Of a stretch of DNA of 24,289 bases, positions 1-9,400 are shown in pieces. Source of the DNA: Chromera velia (lineage: Eukaryota; Sar; Chromeraceae). Each line of letters opens with the position of its first letter. Position 1 is the stretch's first letter. The DNA is taken from the NCBI GenBank assembly GCA_018398765.1, contig JAHBMJ010001944.1, positions 1-24,289 on the forward strand, in the 5' to 3' direction. Under the pieces are notes generated by a model. That model was given only the letters and a program-made list of their open reading frames with translations. It did not search any database and was not told where the DNA came from. The translations under genes were made by a program, and so were the position numbers.

Positions 1-1692
1 TGCGCTTCTCCCACTAAGCGTCTCTACTCTCTCTGAACAGGCAGGCGCCTTTCTCTCACCCTTCCTGAGCAGCCGTCGGTCACCCGTCTTTGTTTCTTTA
101 TTTGAGATTTGATCTTGATTCAAAAGAAAGGGCGGTGGGTCGGGGGTGAAGGTAGAGTGCATGAAAAAGGGAAAGCAAAAAGGAAACTAACAAACAGTCA
201 GTTTTCTCACTCAACCATTGTGGCCCGTTAAGCAGGAAGCATCTGTCCTGGTGTGTCTGTCTCCCGAAGAAACTGTTCTTTTCGACCTGATGCAAGCAAA
301 AGCAAGGCAGCTCTGTCGTTTTCCAATCGTGTGTCCGAAACCGACGAGCAGTTTGTGTGTCCGACCTCCAAAGTACATGGCTTGTGATGCTTTTTCGTGA
401 ACACACATGCAGAGCGCGACGCGTTCTTGTGTGAGTGAGTGAGAGTGAGTGCGCGATTTCGTTTTTCGTCCAATCCGATCTTCGAGGAAATGAATGCATC
501 TTCTTCCTTCCTGTAATTGGCAAGTAGGATCTCTTCACTCTTTTGCAGACCGCGACTGCGTGTGTCATCAATCAGTCCATTCCACTAACAACTCCAGCAG
601 CAACAGGTGCATGAGTATGGGTGTCTCGTGTGGTCTTTCTTCAGTAGAAGAAAAGAAGCGAAACGAAGGGTGCATGACTGCAGATGTTCACTGTGGGTGG
701 GCTTTCTCACTCATATCAGTGTCCCTGCTTGATCGAACGTGTGTGGGTAGAAGTGCACGATCTGATGGCTTGAATTTTGATCCATGCAGCAAGAAATGCC
801 GATCAGTGTAGCACGCAGGAAAAGTCGATCGAAACGTGATGACAAGTACATGAGTTGACGGCTTCGTGGAACTCTTGTGTCCGCCACGAGATCGTGTGTC
901 CGCTGTAGCTTATCAAAGAGTCCTAACAACATGCAAGTGTCATTTTAACAGGACTTCTTTTGCATATAGGCGCATGCAATGTCCTGTAAGTGCTAGGATT
1001 CTATAGGACTTTGTTAAGATTTTTGGGCCCTAATATACATGGGATTTTAGTATCTTTCAGTTAGCGTTTTACCGAATTTTATCGAATTTTCACTAATTTT
1101 AGTGAGTAATCCGCAGTGTCTGCTTTTACTGCTCTCAAATAGCCTTTTTAGGCTAAAAAAAGTTTGACGGACGGGTGCATTTAGCGCCGTTCCATCGGAA
1201 CTTACTGGAGTCAAATGACTGAATTGTTGCAAATGCAAATTTGTTTTCTCATTCCTTTTTTTTTATTCCAGACTAGCTAGATTCCAGAGTCTAACTTCTT
1301 CCTACAGTATTTTAGAGTGCTTTTCAGCACATCTTTTATAAAAAGAGGGTAAAGGCGGGGAGGGGGGTCCTGAGGGTACCCGGGGGGAACAAACGGACCT
1401 AGGAACGGACAGTGTCGGAAAGTTCTGTTGATCGGATTTTTTCGTTGATCTTTATCAGAGGCAAACCTACAAGTACCTACAAGCCTAGGCAAGCCATTGA
1501 AGATCAGCAATCTACAACTCAAGCACGGGCTCTGTTGTCTCTGAAATTATGTGAAATTTAGAATCTTTTGTTATATAGTTGTTTAAGTTTGCCCGTTTAA
1601 ATCCTTTTCATACGATATTTTGCAGTACCTAAGGGTTGTAGAAAGTGCGAAAACATGTTACATTCTATATTTTTTTTTACTTTATTCTATAG
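1..1692. other. Gene-poor flank, no supported gene
   Basis: No open frame here has convincing protein character. The longest (minus strand, 98-571) is rich in simple T/H/R/S runs and matches no family I know. A short stretch at 549-606 has an acceptor-like upstream end (cactcttttgcag) and a donor-like downstream end (CAG|GTGCAT), but no partner exon is visible. From about 950 to 1690 the DNA is AT-richer and may be old repeat sequence into which the adjacent LTR element inserted. Confidence 0.5.
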
Positions 1693-2060
1693 TGAAATTT
1701 CTAGTGTATACTGAGGTGGGTATTTGACATTGGGGAATCTATCTGTGTATACATGTGTTATTCAGGCAGAGACATTAGGTAGTCAGATACTGTGAGAACC
1801 TGTTTCGTGAGGTAATCCAGAGTTCAGAGAGAGTAAGTGTGTCTCTCTCAGATCACACATCTACTTAACTCCTTTCACATTCTATTACATGAATTATAAC
1901 TCGATTCAACACAAACAAACAACAGTGTGTACGGATGTTATAAATATGGCTCAGATAAAGCGCGCATCTCCCAATACAGAGATACAGTGCGGCGGCGCGG
2001 CGCGGCACGGCGCAGTGCCCATCACCATGATCTATCCGACTGGACCCATACCATATTTCA
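1693..2060 (-). repeat. Long terminal repeat copy A (3' LTR of the minus-strand element)
   Basis: This 368-bp direct repeat matches 3880-4263 almost throughout, including the shared blocks tgtatactgaggtgggtat and catgatctatccgactgga. It lacks a 16-base stretch present in the other copy near its start and differs at scattered bases. On the minus strand it starts TG and ends CA. It carries a GC-rich cggcgcggcgcggc stretch and a TATA-like ttataaatatgg (plus-strand sense). Confidence 0.7.
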
Positions 2061-2076
2061 CACACCCCCTCATCCG
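2061..2076 (-). promoter_or_regulatory. Candidate polypurine tract
   Basis: On the minus strand GGATGAGGGGG followed by TGTG lies directly upstream of the 3' LTR start at 2060. The position and purine content fit the plus-strand primer of an LTR retrotransposon; the TGTG interruption makes it imperfect. Confidence 0.4.
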
Positions 2077-2123
2077 AACACACTCAGCCTTACTTGCTCT
2101 TCCGTCGTTCTGCTGAATTCTCC

Positions 2124-3556
2124 CTAGCCATTCTCCCACAGCTTTGCTCGTGGACAGACAGCGCTTGCCTGACTGAGAGTCACTTTCAGCCGTTCGGGCT
2201 GCGCTGCCCAGAAACCCTCTTCATCCACTCCTTCCATCCCAAAGAATACATCTAAGGGATCCACCCTCTTTTGACGGCTGTCTGCTGCGGCTCTGTTTTG
2301 GGAGACCAGATGGTCTTGTGTCTTTCTTCTGGACATGATTTGCTCAGCTTCCTTCTCTATCTATTTTTCTTCTTGTTTGCCAGACATAGTCTATACTGGC
2401 GTGTTGCAGGGCGTCTTTACTCTCACACACATCCTCGTCCAAAACACGGCAGTGCTGACTGTTACTGTGTCTGGGTCCAGATGTGGCTGGGGCGTCTCGG
2501 TCTGGGAGACCTCTGACAGGTTGTCCTCTTTCAAATCTCTCTGTCTCCTCTCTTTAGTTGCATGTATCGTAGAAACTTGACACACAGTGTCACTGCACCC
2601 CCCTCCCAACGTCGTCGGTGGGGCCTGAGGAGAATCTTCTGGCTCTGCTTGGGGCTTCATTTTTTCTGCTCTGCCTGTCTGTCTCTTCAATCGCCTCTTC
2701 TTCTTTTTCTTTCTTGGTTCTCCTTACACTTGTCGTACCTCCTTCTGACTTATGCTCTTTGCCTCTTCTAGGGCCTCTTGGAGCTCATCTGTCTTTGTGA
2801 TCTCTCTGCGTACTGGTCGTGCCTTTCTGTGTCTCTCTGGCTCTGTCTGACCATTCTGGAGCTCATCGATCTCCCTAGGCCGACTCTTGACTCCATGTGC
2901 TTCCATTATGCTTTTGCACACTCTCGGGCCTGTCTGGAGCTCATCGATCTCACTGGGCCTTTCTTGCACCTCCTGGAGTTCTCTTACCATTTCCGTCTCT
3001 CTGTGTGCTTTCTTCTACACTTTCTTACTCTCAGGCTCTCTTTGGCCTCTCACGAGCTTCGCTTCATCTCTGGACTCTTTCCTCACTGTTTTGCTTCCAG
3101 GCTATCTGTGGCCTCTTTGAAGTGTTGTAGTCTCTCTCGGCTTTCCACATCTCCCCTGCCTATCACTACCTCTGCGAATCTCTCTGTCTTCTCGCTGCAT
3201 TATGCCTTCTTACTAGTGTGTTAGTTACACTCTGTTTGCACTAACAGGGACCTGCAAAGGCGTTTTCGACTCTTTCCACTCTTTTTTTCTTTCTGTCTTG
3301 CCTTGTCTTTCTACTATCTGGCTCGCCTCTCTACAACTTTCTGCAGCCCCTGCAAATCCTGAGAGCATACAGGGATCGACTTTGTCAATGAAGTCAACTT
3401 CCCCATCATCGGTCTGAGGATGTCTGGAAATCCGGTCTCACTCAAGAATTAGAGTTGATAGACGGCCACCTTTCTCTGCCGACAGTTTTCCTATCTTCTC
3501 AGCATTTCGATGCTTCTGTTTCCAAGTGTTGTACTGAGGACACAGTCTGGTATCCC
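2124..3556 (-). pseudogene. Broken minus-strand coding remnants inside the LTR element
   Basis: Several minus-strand open stretches follow the first ORF in changing frames. About 3440-3225 reads an acidic segment (DDGEVDFIDKVDPC). 2990-2724 (start ATG 2966 region or upstream) is charged and helical, with the phrase EIDELQ twice and TDELQ once. 2690-2391 is charged, with short Pro/Thr stretches. 2336-2124 reads a protein-like segment (RQKRVDPLDVFFGMEGVDEE). Protein character consistently on one strand, between direct repeats, suggests one former polyprotein broken by indels and stops, or several short exons. I see no reverse transcriptase or integrase signature. A composition artefact of C/T-rich plus-strand DNA is the main alternative for the middle part. 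Confidence 0.35.
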
Positions 3557-3823
3557 TTAATCAACTGCGCACCTTTCAATCAGGTGCACAACAGCCAATA
3601 GAAAGTCACCACCTGCAGTGAACGTCCGGCGCTCTTGAGTTGCGAGATGAGTGATCATGATTGCGACAGCCTCTACAATACTGTCTGCTCTTTCTCCAAC
3701 ACACATCCCAAAAACACGTGCAGCCCTGAGCAATGGCTCCGAAACCTCGTCGCGGTAGCCACGTGGAATCTTTCCCAGGGGTCGTACTTCAATCTGCACT
3801 GCTGTGCACCGACGCAGCTTCAT
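3557..3823 (-). CDS. Small ORF of the LTR element, function unknown
   Basis: An 88-residue open frame starts with ATG at 3823, 46 bases inside the candidate primer-binding site, which is where the first ORF of an LTR element is expected. Its composition is protein-like: basic start (MKLRRC), amphipathic middle (VGERADSIVEAVAIMITHLA) and an ILV-rich end. I recognise no family; no CCHC knuckle or protease motif is present. Further minus-strand open stretches follow in other frames after its stop, so it may be the N-terminal part of a longer, now broken gag-like protein. Function by position only. Confidence 0.4.
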   Translation of the reverse strand: MKLRRCTAVQIEVRPLGKIPRGYRDEVSEPLLRAARVFGMCVGERADSIVEAVAIMITHLATQERRTFTAGGDFLLAVVHLIERCAVD

Positions 3824-3868
3824 CTCTCTCCAATCAGGTTGTGAGTTCTTCGTCTTTTGTTCTCGCTA

Positions 3869-3878
3869 GGCGACACCA
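3869..3878 (-). promoter_or_regulatory. Candidate tRNA primer-binding site
   Basis: On the minus strand TGGTGTCGCC begins one base after the 5' LTR end at 3880. Primer-binding sites usually start TGG because they pair with the CCA end of a tRNA. A priming tRNA would need to end in GGCGACA-CCA or similar. I cannot name the tRNA from this window. Confidence 0.45.
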
Positions 3879-3879
3879 G

Positions 3880-4263
3880 TAAAATTTTTAGTGTATACTG
3901 AGGTGGGTATTTGAGACTGGGGAATCTATCTGTGTATACATGTGTTGTTCAGGCAGAGACATTAGAGTGGAATGGTCAGGCAGTCAGATACTGTGAGAAC
4001 CTGTTTCATAAGGTAATCCACAGTTCAGAGAGAGTAAGTGTGTCTCTCTCAGATCACACATCTACTTAACTCCTTTCACATTCTGTTACATGAATTATAA
4101 CTCGATTCAACACAAACAAACAACAGTGTGTACGGATGTTATAAATATGGCTCAGATAAATGCGCGCATCTCCCAATACAGAGATACAGTGCGGCGGCGC
4201 GGCGCGGCGGCGGTGCAGTGCCCATCACCATGATCTATCCGACTGGACCTAAGCCATATTTCA
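3880..4263 (-). repeat. Long terminal repeat copy B (5' LTR of the minus-strand element)
   Basis: This 384-bp copy differs from 1693-2060 by an insertion of about 16 bases (agtggaatggtcaggc region near 3967-3982), one or two bases in the GC-rich tract, and roughly a dozen substitutions. On the minus strand it starts TGAAATATGG and ends in TA rather than CA. The divergence suggests the element is not recent if the repeats are LTRs that were identical at insertion. Confidence 0.7.
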
Positions 4264-5224
4264 TATCTATATCAGGTATTATTAGGTGTAATGATGATAA
4301 TGATCGATGATTAAGGGTTACTGTAATTAGGTTAAATTAGGTGTATGACCAGAATCAACAGATCTTAGTTAGTGAAGGCCTAGGTGAAGGCAAAGGTTTC
4401 GTTCAAGTACGTTCAAGATCTGTTGTAATCTATTGTTGAAATGTTGATGATTGAGGGTTTTGTGATGCATGTTCTTGAAATGTATTGAAATGTGATCGTG
4501 AAAGTCACGTAACGCGCCCAATTTTTTTTTGTTCCATGAATTATGAAAACCCCGCCACTACGCTCGTATTGCGCTCGCGGATTTTTTTTTGTCGCGTTCA
4601 CGCGCGCCGCGCGCCGATGATGAGGCTGCATGATGATATGGAGCTGCCGCGGTGTCTGCAAATCTGCCGTCTCCGCAGCGTCCGCCATTGAACTTTCCAT
4701 CGATGTAATTGATTCTCTTTGCGCTGATCGGTCATGACCGATCGATTAACTCTGCTGGAATCGGACTGCTTGCCTCTGAATTGATCAAACGGTGCAGCTG
4801 GACTGGTGTATGGACGAATCGTGACTCGGTATGACAGTCTCCGTGTGTGTGGACGTCGTAGCTGTGATCTCCTCCCGCGCATCTCCGGCTTGTTCCCCTT
4901 TTCCCTTCAAGCTGTTGGGAGGTGAGTGACCGAACTGGGACCACTTTCTCAATTCTGTTCTCCCTCTAAGAGTTTCTCGAACCACTGGGGAAAGCCCTCC
5001 ACAAGATCATTGTTTCCTTTCCCCTCTTCGTCTTTCCGCTCTCAGATTCGTCCCGTTGTATTGCTTGTTTCCTCTAGCTTGACCTTTTGAGTCTTTCGAG
5101 AGTTCTCCTTTGTACTTGGGCCGAAGCGACAGGCTCAAGCCGGCCTTCAGAGACTGACAGAGACATCCGCGTGGACACGAGAAACGGCAGCTAGGGAAAG
5201 AGTTCATTCACAGCAGGAAGGACG
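4264..5224. other. Upstream region of the F-box gene; no gene seen
   Basis: No coding frame is supported. The first part is AT-rich and holds an 11-bp inverted repeat (4356-4366 with 4415-4425). A GC-rich stretch around 4595-4690 is followed by a perfect 18-bp palindrome at 4726-4743. A strong donor-like GGGAG|GTGAGTGACC at 4921 could end an untranslated 5' exon. The region most likely carries the promoter and 5' UTR of the gene starting at 5225. Confidence 0.45.
4726..4743. promoter_or_regulatory. Perfect 18-bp palindrome
   Basis: GATCGGTCATGACCGATC is its own reverse complement over all 18 bases. It lies about 480 bp upstream of the ATG at 5225, where a dimeric transcription factor site would be plausible. 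The role is inferred from symmetry and position only. Confidence 0.35.
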
Positions 5225-5282
5225 ATGGGACTTCTCGAACTTCCTGATCGAGTTCTCTGGTCACTCGTGGGCTTTCTCGAAG
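5225..5282 (+). other. Exon 1 of the F-box gene (start codon)
   Basis: The ATG at 5225 sits in gacgATGGGA and opens 19 codons that read helix 1 of the F-box. The exon ends CTCGAAG|GTGCGTGCG with one base carried over (phase 1), which fits exon 2 exactly. Confidence 0.65.
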
Positions 5283-5512
5283 GTGCGTGCGTGGCATTAA
5301 TAGTATAAATACATAGGTAGGCAAGCACGAATTTGATTTGGCACAGTAAGCAGAACTCTATACAGTGCACACAGGGTCGCTGTCCGACTCGTTACCTGCT
5401 CACCGATGTTTTTTTTTAGTGGCCGCTTTGATATTATCTGGTTTCAGAGTTTCCTTCTACAATTGTGCCTGTTTCTCTCTGATGGTGTTGCTCTTTCACA
5501 CACGCATATATG

Positions 5513-5583
<71 letters not shown>

Positions 5584-6425
5584 AGGGAGAGGGAGAGGGA
5601 GAGAGAGAAAGGCAGACAGACAGAGAGGGGGAGGGGGAGGGGAAGAGAGGGAGAGGGAGAGAGTGACGCACGCGAGAAAAAGTGTACACAGGCTCGCTGT
5701 CCGCCTCGTTTCCTCCGTTCCAGCGTTCCGGTCTTTGTTCACTTTAGTTGCCCCTCAAGCCACATATTTTCTCCTCTTTTCTCCCCGTATTCAGGAGCGT
5801 GCAGGGTGTGCAACGTATGATACTGAATTATTTCTTGTGATCGATGCTTCTTTGGAACCCAGTTTCGATCTTTCAGAGACGCATGCCCCTTTGCAATGCA
5901 CCCAACACTCCTGACCAGCCTCCCCAGGGGCCTCTTCCCTTCAAAAACAAAATCTTCTGAAAAACGCGCGCGGCCATGCAGACAGACAGATAGGACGACA
6001 GAAGGACAAATGAACAGACTGACAGGTAGACAGGAGGCCAGACAAGAGGGATGACAGCTAGATGAGCGGAGACAGCTAGATGCAGCAATGCACACTCACA
6101 GACAATCAAGCGACTGGGTGCCTGCGTGCATCAGATAGAAAAGGAGAGAGAAGACGTGTTTCCGTGCAGGTGTGTCGGCAACGGGCGGAAGTGTTCTCTC
6201 CTTGTGCCTGCTCTCGAAGGTGCGTGCGTCAGGAGAAGGGATGCGTTGCTGAAAGCCTTTTTGGATGTTTCCGTCCATGCATCTGCCCTTTTAGGCCACT
6301 TTTTCTTATGCTTTTCCAGAAGAGGAGGAGAGGATTCGAATCTTTCAAATTCTCTCTTCTGTACTCTCGTGTAGAAAGATCGAATGGGAGAATCCAAAGC
6401 GAACGAGAAGGAAGGGGTTGGGTGG

Positions 6426-6456
<31 letters not shown>

Positions 6457-9400
6457 CTCGCTCTCGCTCTCGCTCTGTCTGTCTCTCTCTTTCTCCCTCG
6501 CTCTCTCTCTATCTTTTTCTCTCTCTCTGTCCCTCTGTGTGTCTGTCTGTCTGTCTGACTGTCTGGGTTGTCGTGATGTTCTTTTGTCTTTGTTGCTTTT
6601 TTTCTTTTTGTCTGTTGTGTTCATGAAGAAAAGGAGGGAAAGAAACCAGAGAGTTTGTCTGTTTCTCTCTTTCTCGCTCCCTCCCTCTCTCCTAGCTTTC
6701 TTCTGTTAGCACTGTTGTCCCTTCTCCTGCCGTCTAAAGAACTTTTTCTATCTCTGTGTCGGTCGCTCTGCGTCCGAAAGCTCTTTTCCGGTTCGTTTTT
6801 TTTTTTTTTCTGAGCCCCTCGTTAAAGTGACTGAGCAGTAATGTAAGTCCAGGTTGTTTTTTAGGGTCGCCAACAAGCGTGCTTGCATTTGGGTGCCTCT
6901 TTCTCTCTCTCTGCATCTTTCCAGGAGTGGGCAGTGAGGCTGAGGGGGGCCGATGAGGTCTGGTTGCGGCTGTGCGTCCTTGGGTATGCCGGCAAGACGG
7001 CGCAGGCCCAGAAAGTCTCCGGGAACATTCAGCACGCACAGAGGGCACAACAGTCGCAGAAGCAAGAGGGCGCGTTGCTTGACTCGCATTCTCTTGTCGC
7101 AACAGGGTGGGAGAGGGAACGGGCAGAGGACAAAAACTTTCCTTCGGGATCGGAGGATTGTGAGGAGAGACGGGGGAGGAAAAGTGAGACACCAGTAACG
7201 TCAGAATGGTACTGGAGGTTTCTTGAATGGAGCGCCGCAGCAAGTGCAGTGAGGGCGGGGAAGGCGAGAAGCTCCAGGGAAGATCTCAGACCTCTTCTCA
7301 TTGCTGCAGGTGAGCTGGCTGTGTGTGGCCCTCGTATCTTTTCCCAAATTCCTTGTCTTCACTGTGTTTTCCTCCCCTTCACCGTAAGACTTTGGCTGCT
7401 CATTATCTCGTCCCCACTCTCTCACACACGTCTTTGATCCCCTCTCGGGCAGAGCCGCAGCGGAGTTGACCGAAGGGCAGAAGGCTTCAGACTCGCGTGT
7501 ATGAGATGAATTCAGATACTGACAAAAGACAGGCGAAGGGAGATGGTGGGCTGATCGAGAGTCTGCTCGCTGGTCTCTCCGTCCTCGTCCGACACAACAA
7601 GAAGAGTGCTACTCGAAGAAAGCTGCAGTTCCTTTTTCCGTACTTACCTGCTCCGTCGCCTTCTGCGTTGGGTGATCCCTCCATTCCCTCCCAGTGGAAA
7701 GAATATTTTTTGTTCAATAGCCGTAGCCCACCATCCCTCCTCTCTCTCTCCTCCCCCTCTCTCTCTGTGATTGTGAAAGAGGGAGAGAGAGTGAGTAAGT
7801 GACTGCGTTCCTCCTATCCTCCCCCTGTTTTCTGTTACGCATTCCTTTCTTTCCCTCTTGTCTCTACAATGCTGGTTGTGCAGGTCTATCAAACCACGAG
7901 ATTCTTCGCATCGTCGTTTTGGACGACAGAGCGGACTCCTGCGTCTTCGCTCTGTGCCACGACAGGGCTACCGTCTCATTCTGGATAGTCTCTTCTCCTT
8001 CTTTATTTTCTCCATTCAGTATGAATATCAACAGCAGCAGCAGCAGCCAACAAGGAAAGGGGGGGAGAGGCCGGTACCAGTGCCTCTGTGTGATCTCGCC
8101 CTCAGGTTGGAGTTCGGGGGGGCAGCGGCTCTTGGGGGGGGAGGATCTCTGGGACCCCCGTTTGCGTTTGTCTGACCCCCTGCCATGTAGATCACCCCTG
8201 AAGTCCCACCAAGGCCCCAATATGGTTTTTCCTCTCCGATTGTCTTTTCCTCGTGAAGGATTTCCCTCCGCTGCAGAGGACATTGAAGATGTCGTGCACG
8301 ATGGCATTTCGCTAGTCTGCATTTGCACCGGGGTACACCCTATTTTTCTCACAATTCGATCATTCTCTCGCCCTTGGGAGTGGAATTTCGCGTGTGTGCG
8401 GACTTCAGGGGTGCTCCATTGGTCTTTCCACTGTCCCGTTGGAGGGCCCGTCCTCTGCATTCCGCGCGTTGGACCGAGCCACGGCCGAGATCACGAAACA
8501 CAGGCAAGCCCAGAAGAAAAAGGAAACGGTCTTAGAGAGTCTAGACATCGGGTGTGCAGGGTCGCATTCCGGCCTGACGGTGTTCCTTCCGCTTCCGCTT
8601 CTTCTGAGCGGTTGGGGGGCACTTCTGATTTGGACATCAGGGGTGTTCTAGCGTTTGCTGACGCTGGAGGCAGGGTGTGTGTGTCCTCTTATCACATGCA
8701 TCTGCAGTCGGGGGGGGGCGATTCGTTTGCCCCTGTTGTGCATACGCAACCTCTCTTGGAGATCTCTCTGAGGGAGTCCCCCCTCTCCCTCTCCCTCTCC
8801 CACACAGCAGGAGAATCGTCTGATGTGCCCAGAGGGAGCCCCGGCATTCCCTTCTGGGTCCACCCGGTCCTTCCGTTGGTCGTCCTTGCTGACGCACGCG
8901 GACGGAGACTGATGGTGTTCACTTTCAGAGAAGGTGGAAAGGAGAGAGAGTGGGGAGGAGAGGGGAGAAAAAGAGCAGAAGTTAGAAAGGCGATCGAGAG
9001 ACGAATAGCAGAATGGGAAAGTGTGGGAGGAGGGTCGTTTTCAGGAGCGCCGATTCTGTCGATTGTCGGCTGGTCCCCCGCAGTGGGGCTGAGGCAACGT
9101 GAGCCTGAGCTTGGGGGAGCCCCCGCAGGTAGTTCCGTGATTCCCACACTGGTCGAGTGCACTGTGGGAGCACAGGGGGCGGGGGCCTCTTTTTTGTGTG
9201 GCCACATTCGCGTGATCGTATTCATGGGGGGGCTCTTTGTGTCCTCCGGCAGATCCCGTAGAGAAGGTTTTTCCGCATCTCATGATGGTGAGATGGTGCA
9301 AGCTGTAGACGTGGACGAAGTTTTAGAGAGCATTTGGGCACCGGGGGAGGGTGGCTGTGGAGTTTCAATTTGTGAGGATGAGATGTCTGAGATCATCGTG

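Larger units (their letters stand above)
1693..4263 (-). mobile_element. Compact LTR-retrotransposon-like element, minus orientation, no pol seen
   Basis: Two direct repeats (1693-2060 and 3880-4263) look about 95% identical by eye and enclose 1.82 kb. Read on the minus strand, each repeat begins TGAAATATGG. The 1693-2060 copy ends in CA and the 3880-4263 copy ends in TA. One base past the upstream repeat lies TGGTGTCGCC, which has the TGG start expected of a tRNA primer-binding site. A purine-rich GGATGAGGGGG tract lies just before the other repeat. Together these are the standard landmarks of an LTR retroelement. The interior has minus-strand open frames but no reverse transcriptase, RNase H, protease or integrase motif that I can see, so the element is probably non-autonomous (TRIM- or LARD-like) or decayed. 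Outer flanks (tatag and tatct) do not give a clean target-site duplication. A chance dispersed repeat pair is the alternative. Confidence 0.62.

Noticed and set aside
98-571. 157-residue minus-strand open frame
   Set aside because: Composition is simple-repeat derived (SLSLTHTRTRR, LLSLFHALYLH), with no family resemblance or regulatory context.
549-606. 58-bp exon-like segment with acceptor and donor
   Set aside because: No upstream or downstream exon fits, so it stays a chance pairing of splice-like sites.
5434-5742. Ser/Leu/Val-Cys and Arg/Glu-rich open frames over the microsatellite
   Set aside because: They are direct translations of (CA)n and (GA)n repeats in an intron.
7506-7790. Extra exon of the F-box gene ending at GTGAGTAAGT
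   Set aside because: The donor is excellent, but no acceptor keeps frame with exon 3 and its phase does not fit exon at 7884, while skipping it fits exactly.
8692-9225. Minus-strand open frames opposite the long F-box exon
   Set aside because: Shadows of the plus-strand coding exon; Pro/Ser/Arg-rich with no domain.
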